A stretch of 64,000 nt of DNA from Tomocerus qinae. Lineage: Eukaryota > Arthropoda > Collembola > Entomobryomorpha > Tomoceridae. Positions 43,985 through 55,469 of this stretch are shown here, piece after piece. A program made the position numbers and the translations under genes. A model generated the notes under the pieces. The model was not told where the DNA came from. It made no database searches and worked only from the letters and a program-made list of their open reading frames with translations. The DNA is taken from contig CM034546.1 of the NCBI GenBank assembly GCA_020055645.1, positions 46,500,001-46,564,000 on the forward strand, written 5' to 3'. Each line of letters begins with the position of its first letter. Position 1 is the stretch's first letter.

Positions 43985-45650
43985 CAAAATTATATATATA
44001 CTTTAAAGTGTTCAATTACCGAAAATGAAATTGGAAAATAAATGATATGTGATCGTATTTCTAATCGAGTAATTATAATTGTACCGTTCTCCATTAATTC
44101 GAAATTTTATTAACCAATTCATGTAAATAATTTCAGTACAACTCTTCATAACCAATTGTGCATGCATCTGTTTTAGAAGGCCATGCAAATTAAAGAGTAC
44201 CTACTATAGTCCCAGTCCACAACTGCAATACATTACGTCAGCTAGTTATTATTATCCACTGAGCATAATATATCACTAATATTATAGATGTCAAAATTTG
44301 AGACTCTGTAGTGCAGAGTGCAGACCATTTGTATGTATAATGTATCTGTAATTAACCTTAGATAGGATTAAAATTTTCAGACGGTTGCGTAAAACTTATC
44401 CACAATTTTAAGCGTAATTCCCATTGGATAAAAGCATGGAGTGGTTTGAGATTCCCCAGAGGTGGTAGCTTAATTAAAGCCTTTTACCCATTCAACTTCC
44501 AGATTTTCAGATTTCAAAGTGATACTTAGCCAAGCCTGAGGTATATCCTTATCTTCCATAATCTCATTATTTTCAGTTTTTAAATTTTAATTTAAAAAAT
44601 CCTTATGAATTGGCCAATTAACTTACTTCTATATAGTGAAAGCATGTAAATAATTAGATAACTAAATTCTTATCATAATCATAACCATGAAACACAAAAA
44701 AGCTACAGGGTCACTTATTGATCGTACTTTTCCGAATTTTCGAAGCTTTCTATCCACAGTTGTAGATATTAAGCCTTTCTAGGGTTAAGTGGTTACGTAT
44801 ATAGTATTTAAAATGAATAAAATTTATATCTATTCTATATGAATTGTAAAGAACTATAATATGACCTTGGCCACAACATTTTGTTAATTTCATTTATTGG
44901 TTAAGCCACAGATATACAACTGGGTATTAATTAGTGTTCACAGCATCATTGCAAAACAAATCATAAATATAGTCATTATATCTTTGGTTAGGAAGTATAC
45001 ATTTGTATTGTTTCTAATAAATTAATAATCCTAGTTCGTCGTCTTATGCGTATAAGTAAATGTCTGGATGTGGCTATAGGCTACAGCTACCCTAGTTTGC
45101 CTAGTTTATCAGTGTGACATTTGCCACTATGCCAGATATTAAATATTAATATTTGTTACACACTACAGTGTTGTTTATTCTATTTACGTTGTCATATTCA
45201 CATATGGGTATTATATTATTTGCTATACTAAATATTCAACAAACTTTCATTACAGTTACCTATGCATTCCATAAATTTCAATATTAATTATCAATCCAGA
45301 TCGAGAACTGTCAGTTCATACCAGAATCTTCAACACTAAGTATATATCTGTAAAAGAAACCACCTACATTTATTATATACGCGTCGTTCGCGGTTAACAA
45401 GATTCACAACAGCAGTTGAGATTTCTGGTAGTAAGACTAGAAATAGTGTTTTATAAGGTTCTACTTAATTACTTAAATTGTTATTTTTTCTTGTACTTGT
45501 TTTCATATACATTTTATTACAGATGATCAAAATAAGAAAGAACTGTTCAACATTTTAAGTATTTCAGATTGACAATTTTTATTAATTTGCAGATAGAAAT
45601 AAATTATTAATATAATCTTTTTCTGATCATTTATAAACAATTTTTTCAGG
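43985..45650. other. Upstream region of GNAT gene 2
   Basis: Mostly shared with copy A. A TTTTTTCAG acceptor-like sequence lies one base before the start codon (45651), so a 5' UTR intron is likely. Confidence 0.45.
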
Positions 45651-46169
45651 ATGTCTATTGAAGATGCAACAGAAGTAGACCTACCCCAAATTTTAGAATT
45701 GGTAGAAAGTTGTTACATAAGTGATTTGTCAAGAACAGGATGGACAACAGCTGCCGATATGGTGGAAGGTGCTCGCTCAACAATAGAATCATTAAAAAAA
45801 GACCTTAATGCACCAGGAGGAAAATTTTTGAAATACACAGATGAAAACGGCAAAATATCGGGGTGTGTTTACTCTGTGATAATTCCATCCGAAAATAAAT
45901 TCGATATCTCGCTGCTATGCGTACACCCAACAATACAATCCAAAGGATTAGGAAAGACAATGATGACTGCAATAGAAAACTATGGAAAGTCAGTTGGATG
46001 TTCCCAAGCAAATTTGACGGTTGTCACCATACGAACATCGCTAATTGCTTGGTATGAACGCCAGGGATACCGACATACTGGAGAGATAACTTCTTTTACT
46101 GCGGATGATGGAGTTTGCATACCTAAATTTCCACTTGAATTCAGTGCTATGGTGAAAGATTTGGAATAA
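45651..46169 (+). CDS. GNAT-family N-acetyltransferase, gene 2 (172 aa)
   Basis: Intact paralogue of gene 1 with the same length and no indels. Twelve substitutions by my count: T2S, R23I, S33T, D34A, E50K, L59F, K103T, S129T, G153D, G156C, C165S, M168V (about 93% identity). The acetyl-CoA loop Q96-S-K-G-L-G101 is unchanged; K103T is just after it. Both copies keep full frames, so both may work, with possible shift in substrate or dosage. The start is the ATG directly after the TTTTTTCAG acceptor, equivalent to that of gene 1. AATAAA lies in AGAATAAAATTACC ~85 bp after the stop. Confidence 0.88.
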   Translation: MSIEDATEVDLPQILELVESCYISDLSRTGWTTAADMVEGARSTIESLKKDLNAPGGKFLKYTDENGKISGCVYSVIIPSENKFDISLLCVHPTIQSKGLGKTMMTAIENYGKSVGCSQANLTVVTIRTSLIAWYERQGYRHTGEITSFTADDGVCIPKFPLEFSAMVKDLE

Positions 46170-46468
46170 GATTATTTTTATTGCAAATTAACAACATAGG
46201 AACGATACAAATTTATTTTTCGTGTAAACTATGTGTTCAAATGCAATATAGAATAAAATTACCACATTAAACTTGCAAAAATTCCTTTAATTTCTCCAAA
46301 TATTCTCAAAATCTAGTTTTTCTACTTTCGCCATATATACAAACTTTTACGACCACACCTTAATTTATTTGTATATTTAAATATTTATTTTTCTATCGCA
46401 GATTTATATAATTTAATAAATTATTAATTAATTCTATGAGGTCAGATTAAGCTTAGTGAGGTCCTTAA

Positions 46469-46658
46469 GGGTTGCGGTTGTCAATAGGGGGCAACTTGAA
46501 CATACACTTTGTGTGTATTAATTCAAAACTAATCGCTTATCGCTTTCCGCCACTTTTTGGAAATTTTGAAGAATTTTGATAAATAAATACGGGCTATACT
46601 CTAATCCTAAGTATTACACACAAAGTGTATGCTAAGGTTGCCCCGCTATGACCCACCC
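46469..46658. mobile_element. TTAA-type MITE, copy 3 (uninterrupted)
   Basis: TTAA at 46465-46468 and 46659-46662. Same inner sequence as 38179-38625 but without the nested MITE and with the central CCTGAGCCACAAG part deleted. Confidence 0.85.
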
Positions 46659-46792
46659 TTAAGTGTAGTTGTGATTCTTGTGTGCTTTGTTTATGCTTCT
46701 TCTAAAATAGGAACAGTTTTCAAGTTTCTTTTGATTTTGAAAAACCTTTTTACCAATTTCCATTTGATTTTAGAATTCTGTCATTTATCTCG

Positions 46793-48538
46793 CTATTCGA
46801 ACAGGATAAGGAAGGAAACAATCCAATTAACAAGACAGTTATAATATTCGAATGCCTTTTCATGCCTTACATTCCTTAAGGGACCAATACGCATACCGAT
46901 TGGCTGGAGAGATCTTACTACTTTTTGATAATAGAGTTTCTTCTTTCTCTGTGATAAATCAGTGGTAACTAAAATTAATTTTCTCAGTGACATAACTGAA
47001 CTTTTCCACAAATTCCCAAATAATAAAAGCTCTGATGCCAGGATCACAAAATTTATTAAGCCTAAAGTGGGGAAAATTGCATAAGTGATGAATTCCATGG
47101 CATGGTAAAGTTTAATTGCAGCAGATGTACACAATATGACTGCAAATGACATAAGTGTGAACACGGTAGGGTACAATTCTGGTGACATGCTGTCTTGAAA
47201 TAGAAAGCAGAGGATGCGCATTCTTTTGTAGACTTTAATCCTGTACCCAATATTTGCCTCAGTAACCCTGTTTAAAGGAAATTTTTTTGCATCTATTAAA
47301 ATGCTTAATTACTTAAAAACAAACGTAATTGTTATCATTTATTTATAGTTAAAATCAATTAACCAACCTGATTTGGTGTAGCCAATAAAAAATACGCATA
47401 AATATGACGAGACTGTATACAAATGTTATATAAGAGATAAAAAATGAATAAAAAAGAACAACGATGTGAATAAATTGCAGGCAGTGAACAATCCCACGGG
47501 TTACGAAAATCCTTGATAAGAAATAATCGTTTTTCTGGGAAGTGATGACGTATGTGATTCCTAAAATATCCGGCAACATCATGACTGGGATAACCAATTT
47601 CATCAGCCAAGCCTCAACGTTTTGATGATTTGTTCCTTTGGGACGAATGTTTACCATTTCAACTATGAAATTACATTATAGAGGCAGTATTAGATATAAA
47701 AAGCCAATATGTAATTGTGGAGGTTATTTTCTATCAATATAATAGGATCTTTTAGGTCTGTAGGTTTGGAAATAACTTGTTGAATAATGTTATTAATCAT
47801 TTTTGCGGGGTTAGTCCAATTAACATCATAATAATATAGGATATAACTAATTCGACTGCGAAAATCAAGGCTGTATTGAGGAAAGGCATAGGGAAAAAAT
47901 TCTTTCCTCCAAATCCGAAAAATTCCGGGCTTCCTGCCATTTTGTGATGTTAAGCAATTATAAATCCATTTTGAATAAAATAAGCCAAATTATACCTAAT
48001 TGTCTAATATATGGTATAATGACGTCATTGCCTCCTCAGAAATCGACTTTTAAATACTGTCAACTGTACTGGATGTTAAAATTATCGAAATGAATATTTA
48101 TCTAAAAATCCAAGACTAACCTTTTCGGTGGCAAATATTTTCCGAAAGTAAACCGTTTAGAATCATTTGCACAATTTGTCCTTTGGTGGAAAAGGTGCGA
48201 ATCCCAGTTCCCGTAACGATTTGAAAACTCAAAACCACGATTGTTTGTACCAGTGAAGCTATGTCAACTATATTTAGATCACTTCTCTGAATAGAAGAAA
48301 CTAGATGCAAAATAGTTACAGTGACAAATATAACGCTCAGAATGATAATTATATTATGGAACCCGTATTTGAATTTGGCATAAACGAATTCTTCTCTTTC
48401 GTTGTTCCACAAGATGGGAATACATCCTATCTCGTAAGCAATGTTAATATAATATCCAAACCAAAAGAAATGATTTCCTTTGGAATTTGAATTAACTTTC
48501 ACCGCCTTGTTTTTGAATAAAACAGAATAGCGACCCAT
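46793..48538 (-). CDS. Seven-transmembrane chemoreceptor of the insect GR/OR superfamily type, three exons, 395 aa
   Basis: Exons on the minus strand: 48538-48121, 47662-47368, 47267-46793; GT-AG junctions with phases summing to 1188 nt. ~395 residues is the usual size of arthropod gustatory/odorant receptors. Several hydrophobic helices are visible (HNIIIILSVIFVTVTILHLV, LMKLVIPVMMLPDILGITYV, FIHIVVLFYSFFISYITFV, YPTVFTLMSFAVILCTSAAI, AIFPTLGLINFVILASELLLF) plus the hydrophobic C-terminus NCLVNWIVSFLIL. A YKRMRILCFLFQDSM block after helix 4 and KVVRSLQPIGMRIG before helix 7 resemble the corresponding parts of springtail receptors as I remember them. The dipteran TYhhhhhQF signature is absent, so this is a divergent member. 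Such receptors form ligand-gated channels in sensory neurons. A decayed paralogue lies at 51961-52690. Confidence 0.65.
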
Positions 48539-49600
48539 TTTTAATTGTATAGTAATTATGTGATTTTTTCTGAAAATTCCTTTTGTAATAAAATAATATA
48601 TATTTCCAACGTATAATATTCACCGATAAACTGTTTATTACCTGGGCATTAGGTACAGTAAGCATAAGAGGGGCGAGAGAATCTTTCGTTTTATATACAT
48701 TTGTCCGGAAACACTTTCTGCAAGGTAATATTTAATTACTATGCTGAATGCTGACATTTCACTTATTGTCATGTGCTAGAGTATGTTGGAAATACTCCAT
48801 TTAAATATAATTATAATTTAATGTAATATATAGAAGCAGGAGCGGAGTATATAGATAGAAGGGATCCCTGCAAATGTTAGAAAATATACATATAGTCCTC
48901 AAAATTATTTGGTCGTAAGTTCTTGTTAAATCTTCAAAATGATTGACCCTCACACGCAGACCTTTGATTTGAATTTGATCTGAATTTGATTTGAATTGCT
49001 TACATCTGAAATTCCAACTAGTGCAAAATATAAATCATCTGGATTCTGATACCTCCGTAATAAAATAGATAATTTGAACGCATTTGAGTCCTATATTTGC
49101 CCATGGACTTAATCTTGATTGATTGAAACCCATTGAAAATGGTGTCCGATTTTCTCCAATTTTCATTATGCATAAATTGATACTTTCGCTTTTTATGCTG
49201 CGGGGAAGGCCTTGGATACTCCATCATTAATGATAGATAAATTATTCTACTGATTTTTATTTTCAGCTAGACTTCCTGACAAGAATGTCCATTTCCTTTT
49301 TAATAACCATTATACACTTTCGCTTTGTTTCCTGGCACATAAATAATCTATCATTTTATGCTGTCAAGATGTCACAGATAAATACTACAGTACATTTACT
49401 CATCCGAGAGGCATAATTAAAAAATACGTGCATTATAATTACTTCAAGGACGTAACAAAACTACGTAAAAATATTATGTTGGTGTTCGTAACCGTAGTGT
49501 ATATGCTGTTTCAATGTCAATGTCAACCAAACCTTATTCATTTGGTAAACCTTAATATTAAATGAAAATTGCGAACATGAGGCACTAAGGCAAAGAGTAC
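48539..49600. other. Intergenic DNA upstream of the chemoreceptor
   Basis: AT-rich; no gene or obvious repeat recognised up to the satellite that begins near 49600. Confidence 0.5.
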
Positions 49601-51765
49601 TCACTCACTTTGTTGAACATAATAGTTTCTTTACATATTATGTGCTCTCGCTTAAAATAATTCACGGGTGATGTATTAAAAAAGTCCTCCTACCTTCTAT
49701 GATGCCTGTCTATAGTATATTCGTGAGTACCGTAAATAACAATAACAATTCGAATTGTTATTGTTATTTACGGTACTCACGAATAAGGTCCGAATCTCCG
49801 CACGTGTTCTCAATGCCCATCTACTCTGTGTAATGCTATCTATTCTTCAATAGCCCTCATTCACTATGCTGCTAAAGATGTTTGTCTCCTTTAGTAGCTT
49901 ATGGACTCATCTTCGGAATATGGTACCAGGATTCTGTACTGTAATCAAAACTTCCTCCCAGCTCATCTGCCACCACCATTTATTACTGACAATACTGAGA
50001 GAAATCGTGAATGATTCTCCGCACGACTTCTCAGTCCCCACCTGCTCTGTCCTCATTCACTATGCTGAGCTGAAGAAGTTTGTCCCCTTAAACCAGGTGC
50101 TCCGCATCTTTACGAAAATATTGCACGGGTGTTGTACTACTCACACAGTAAAGTTTCCTTTTCGCTTCTCTCACCTGTGTCTCTACGGATTGTTACGGTA
50201 TGATAGTCAGGTCAGGAATCACAAATGACCCTCCGCACATGTTCTCTCTTAGTGCTCTTGTGCTCGTCGGTGTAATGCTATCCTTACGAGTGCTCATTTA
50301 TTTTGTTGAATGTTCGTTCCTTTACACATACATGTGCTCTCGCTGAAAATAATGCCCGGGTGCTGTACTATACAGCCAAGTTTCCTCCTAACTTCTCTGT
50401 TATCTGCAAATTCGAATTGTTATTTACGGTGCTCAGGAATAACACCGAATCTCTGCACATGTTCTCATTCCCCACCTACTCTGTGTAATGCTATTTATCC
50501 TCAAAAGCCCTCATACACTATGCTGCTGAAGATGTTTGTCTCCTTTAGTAGCTTATGGACTCATCTTCGGAACATGGTACCAGGATTCTCTACTGTGATC
50601 AAAACTTCCTCCCAGCTCATCTGCCACCACCATTTATTACTGACAACAATACTGAGAGAAATCGTGAATGACTCTCCGCACAACTTCTCAGTCCCCACCT
50701 GCTCTGCCCTCATTCACTATGCTGAGCTGAAGAAGTTTGTCCCCTTAAACCAGGTGCTCCGCATCTTTCTGAAAATATTTCACGGGTGTTGTACTATTCA
50801 TCCAGTAAAGTTTCCGCTTCCCTTCTCTCACCTGTCTACGAATCGTTAAGATATATATAAGAATAGTCAGGAATCAAGAAAGAGTTTCCGCACGTCTTCT
50901 CTCTTAGAGCTCTTGTGTCTTGTCTTGTCTTGTGCTCGCCGGTGTAATGATATGCTGTCGTCAAGAGTCCTCATTCACTTTGTTGACTGTTAGTTTCTTT
51001 ACCCATGTGCTTTCGTTGAAAATAATGCACGGGTGTTGTACTATACAGCCAAGCTGCCTTCTAACTTCTCTGTTACCTGTCAATTCGAATTGTTATTTAC
51101 GGTACTCAGGAACAGCACCGAATCTCCGCACGTGTTCTCAACCCCCACCTGCTCAGTGTAGTGTCAATAGCTCACATTCCCTATGCTGAAGATGTTTGTC
51201 TTCTTAGACAGGTGCTCTCATCTTTCTGAAAATATTGCTCGGATGCTGTACTACATATACAGTTAAAGTTTCCGTTTCGCTTCTCTCACCTGTCACTGCG
51301 AATTGTTATTATTTGTTAATAAAGATATTTAAGAATAGTCAGGAATCACGGAAGCACGTGTTCTCTCTCAGTCCTCGCCGGTGTATATAGTGAATCCTCA
51401 TTCACTTTGTTTCTGAATGTTTGTTTCTTGAAACATGTGCTCTCACTGAAAATAATGCACGGGTGATGTACCATGCAGTCAAAGCTTCCTCATGGCTTCT
51501 CTGATACCTGCCAAATCGAATTGTTATTTACGATACTCAGCATTCAAGAATAAGATTAAGTCTTCGAACATGTTCTGCCTCCTTGTGTTTACATGCCAAA
51601 TGTTTTCCTCCCTAATGCTCTGTACATATTAAAGATTAAAGTGCTTTTGCAGAAAATAGTACACAGGTACCGCACAATTCATTCAATACTTTTTCCTTTC
51701 TTCTTTCTCTTTTCTCAATACGAATCGATATCCCCAATACTGAGCAATAGTCAAAATTCATGAAC
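49600..51765 (-). repeat. Higher-order satellite array, part 4, inverted
   Basis: Complement of the 28-32 kb type. Landmark spacing: GGTACCAGGATTCT at 49921 and 50577 (656 bp), TTAAACCAGGTGCTCCGCAT at ~50092 and ~50746 (654 bp), TGTGCTCTCGCT-like at ~49641, 50333 and 51007. This gives a ~655-690-bp three-monomer unit. 49616-49750 is almost the exact complement of 29471-29600, and the outer edge near 51.6-51.76 kb mirrors 28.24-28.44 kb. Confidence 0.85.
49719..49784. repeat. 66-bp perfect palindrome in the inverted satellite
   Basis: Arms 49719-49751 and 49752-49784; left arm ATTCGTGAGTACCGTAAATA + ACAATAACAATTC. It fuses two satellite monomers head to head. Confidence 0.95.
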
Positions 51766-51960
51766 GAGGTTTTGCAAGTATCTGCTTGAAAAATACAACT
51801 AAAATTATATACTTAAATGAATGAAAATACCAATAGTTACGTGGTTATGTCATAGTTATTAAGTTATTTGAATAAGATGCACAATGCACATGCCATTAAA
51901 ATTTCAATCTTCTCCATTGTAAAATAATTCCATATATTTGGCCGTCTTTAATGTATGTTG

Positions 51961-52690
51961 CAAACACCATGGCCATGGCGTAGTAAAGTTTTATTGTAGC
52001 CGATGTACATAAAATGACTGCGAAAGACAGAAGTGCGAACACGGTAGGATATAGAGCTGATAAAATTCTGTCTTGGCATAAAATACAGAGAAGACTCATT
52101 CGTTTGTAAACTTTTATCTTGTTTAGCAAACTGTCCTCAGCGAACCTGTGTAATTGGAACGTTTTCATCAATATTGCAATTTATGAATTATTTAGAATAA
52201 TCGGTGCCATTTGTAGTTACCTGATTTGGTGTAACCAATACAAAATACGAACAAATATGATCAATGTGCGTATAGTAGAGTTATATAAGAAGTATAAAGA
52301 GAGAAGAAGAAAACTATTATGGATTAATTGCAGAAAGCTATGACTGTGAGCAATCCTGCCAACGATTAGAGACAGCAAATAACCACTTTTCTGGAAATAA
52401 ATTATGTATATTGCTCTTAGAACATCAGGTAACATCATAACTGGGATAATAAACTTCATTAGCCAACCCTCAATATTTTGATGATTCGTTCCCATGAGAC
52501 AGAAAGTAAAAGAAATACTGCTTCCAAATAAAATTCAAACTGCATGAGATTGAAATCCTGCGTAAATTTTATTTGTACGAAAATATATTGTCATTGTATT
52601 TCAGACTAACCTTTCAGGTTGCAAATGGTTACTGGCATTAGGCCATGGCCAAAAGAAATAAATTCTTTTGGATTTGGAATTTATTTGTGC
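51961..52690 (-). pseudogene. Decayed chemoreceptor paralogue
   Basis: Three blocks match the exons of the gene at 46793-48538. Exon-3-like: 52145 downwards, KIKVYKRMSLLCIL…LYPTVFALLSFAVILCTSATIKLYYAM, after which homology stops at ~51961. Exon-2-like: ~52485-52221, GTNHQNIEGWLMKFIIPVMMLPDVL…YWLHQIR with an intact donor, but the acceptor AG seen in the intact gene is missing. Exon-1-like: ~52690-52610, only the first ~20 codons and the last few remain (…FIYFFW joined to …ICNLK), so a large internal deletion removed the first helices. A functional receptor is not possible. The 3' loss is close to the satellite edge at 51765. Confidence 0.75.
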
Positions 52691-55469
52691 AGCTTTGGTT
52701 TTCAATCAAGTAATATCCATCTTTATATTGTGAAATATTGTATGGATAGTCGTCCTTCGTCCATTTATTTCCACCATATAAATATATGAGTGAGTATTTT
52801 TTTTCTCACCATTTCGAGTTTCTCAAGTCAGATTAGGAATCGTTCAATTTCCTTTTATGCAACTTCTCCGGAAATGGTTTTGCATGTATAATTTAATAAG
52901 ACCTGTCATCTCACTGTGTTGTTACAGTTTTGTCTTTAACATGCTTAATAGCAGCAGGTTAATTTATTATAGATTCCTTCCTTCTGTTTTGCTGTCTGCT
53001 ATGAAGTTGGAAGACCTAGTGAGCTCAACTTTCAATTTTCTTTCACCAGGGTGCGCGTGTTGCTAAGTTGCTACTACTATTTAATCTACAAAAATAAAGA
53101 CAAGTTGCAACAGGGAAATAGAAAAGTGGAATCTTCCCATTTTCCCGATGGCAAGGGAATCACCACGGTTTAGTGCGTGGGAAAAAGATAAATAAAAAAT
53201 GAGTGGAAAATGAAATAAATCAACAAAAGTAGACACAATATTTAAGTCAATAACAAACAAAAAGACTGTTTTGCTTAAGATAATACATCAACAAGTAGGA
53301 AATGTTTAAAACATTGCAAATCTAAGTAGAATACAGTGAAAACTCAATTTAGTAGTGCAATATAAATATAAATAGGGACGTCACCTTTATAGTGATTTAT
53401 TACCATATAATTATTATACGATCTTTCATAGCACTTTTTCAAAATATGTTAGGAAATGTTATGTATCAAAATGCAAAAACTTTTCCCGCTATACATGCCC
53501 CCTTATTGGCTTAGACATAACTACTACAGTCGGATACTTTCACTTATTGTGTTCCGGAAACGCATGTTAGGCGGGCTATCCTAGATCAAATATTCCGCTG
53601 ACGTTAATTTCTGCCTGGCGTGAGGTTCCACTGGACGAAAGCCAAACGGAGGTGAATGAGTTTATAATTTCGGCAATTTACTTAAACCTCACGTATACTT
53701 TAATGGGTTAGTAAAGGGGAAATGGAATGACATAGAAGGCGAATCAATTGAAGTTGTAATCTGATCGCATCAGCAGGTATAATTACACATTTATTTCCTG
53801 GTTCTTGGCTTACTGATTATTGATTATACCTATTATATCACATTTTATAATGAATATTTGAATTCATAATTAATTTATGTGTGTAATAATCCTAAATGCT
53901 TGCCAAAATTTGAATACTGATATTCATTAGAATCAAAATTGAATCAAACTTTGTAGAAAACTTTAGTAATTGAGAATTTGAGAATCAAAAAAGTAGAATA
54001 CAGGGAAAAAAACGGAGCTATTTTGCCTTTTACCTTTTCTTCCCTTTTTTATAAAAAAGGTAGGAATTGGTTTTTTTTAATTAGTCCTTTTTTGCCTTTT
54101 TTATAAAAAGATAGGGATAAGCTTTTTATAAATGAGCCTTTTTTGCCTTTTTTATAAAAAGGTATGAATAAGCTTTTAAAAAATGAGTCCTTTTTTGTCT
54201 TTTTTATAGAAAAGATATGAACAAGCTGTTAAAAATGAGTCATTTTTTGTCTTTTTTATAAAAAAGGTATGAATAAGCTATTAAAAATGAGTCCTTTTTT
54301 GTCTTTTTACCTTTTTTGATGTAGCAGTGTGCCCCATTCACTTCCACTTTACATGTAAATAAGGCAAAAAAGGTAAAAATGACTAATTGTTTTTTAAAAG
54401 CAGTACTTTTTTGCTTTTTTGTAAAAAAGGAGTATTTTGTTCCCTGAGTAGATATTCTGCCATGCAATATTAGTTCCGCTGATTCATAATGGGCACCCAT
54501 ATTTTGTAAAACAAACATTACTCAAGACATTCGTAAGTAAAATGTGTTGGTGGTATATATAATTGCAGTGTTTCTATTTCCAAATAAATGTAAAGGTAAA
54601 ATGAATCAAACTTAAGAAAATATAGTTTTCATGGGAGGATTTACATAGAAAATTGGCAGTTAAGCCAAACTTGGGAGTAAAGCCAATATTATAGCTACGA
54701 CTACCACCTACACCATTTAGGTTGATTTCCATATCATGCAATCCATCAACCTGATATTATTTTCTTCTGCCATTATTATGTAGGATGAATCACATTCAAG
54801 AAATTGACAGATATGGATTTCCTTCGTCTGTAGGTATGAATTTTGTATAGGAGAATTTGTTGGGTATATAGAGCAGTATTATAAGGCAAATATCATTTGA
54901 CGTGAAATTGATATAAATGTTTTGCAATATCTAATTGCATTTCTTGGGTATATGTCAGTTATGGAATTAGTGTTGTGGGACTGGGATTATGATAAACTGA
55001 CAAAGTGATTGTGTTTTCTGATGACTGTGCGGAGAATCGTGATAATGTTAGTGTGGTCTGTATACATACGGAATAGTACATAATAGTTTGTGGTCAATAT
55101 TCCAAAAATAGAACTCTAACTTAATGTGCGGAGTAGACAAGGCGTCTTATTTATATTCCATGAATTGTAAATCGATCTCGGCGCAGGAAAGTCCGACGTC
55201 AGGTTTTGATTGTGGAGAAGGTGTTCTGCTCTGGAGAAGGAGCATTGCTGCACTGCACTGCAACTTCAATACTGCATTGCACAACTCTCTCAGTCAGAAG
55301 TTTACCTGTCCACACAAATAAAGGTGCCCGATTTTATTCTATTCTCCCATAATATTTATACACGAAAGTGAAATTGATTATTTCCAGATGCATTTGATTT
55401 TTCCTTCCGAATACAATTTTATTTTGAAAATAAAGTGCTACTACTTTCACAGTGAAGTTTTCCGCCGAA
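52691..55469. other. Gene-free stretch with a hAT-like MITE
   Basis: No gene recognised. Contains the element at 54001-54446. Remaining sequence is AT-rich and non-repetitive by eye; part near 55.1-55.47 kb is presumably the promoter of the Ly6 gene. Confidence 0.5.
54001..54446. mobile_element. hAT-like MITE with ~60-bp internal repeats
   Basis: Inverted ends CAGGGAAAAAAACGGAG / …GTATTTTGTTCCCTG. CAGGG ends fit hAT elements. Flanking 8-mers GTAGAATA and AGTAGATA are similar but not identical, so the 8-bp target duplication is uncertain. Interior: about five ~60-bp units with CCTTTTTTGCCTTTTTTATA + AAAAGGTATGAATAAGC, each with a small inverted repeat. Confidence 0.6.

Larger units (their letters stand above)
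42230..46745 (+). repeat. Segmental duplication, copy B (contains GNAT gene 2)
   Basis: Counterpart of 33110-38715. Direct orientation. Has a private ~1.1-kb block (42890-43980) with the 21-bp array and a private ~230 bp near 44505-44735; lacks the 2.1-kb block and both MITE-nested and palindromic insertions of copy A. Confidence 0.85.

Noticed and set aside
49866..50849. Plus-strand ORFs of 120-179 aa
   Set aside because: Same satellite sequence in inverted orientation; same reasons.
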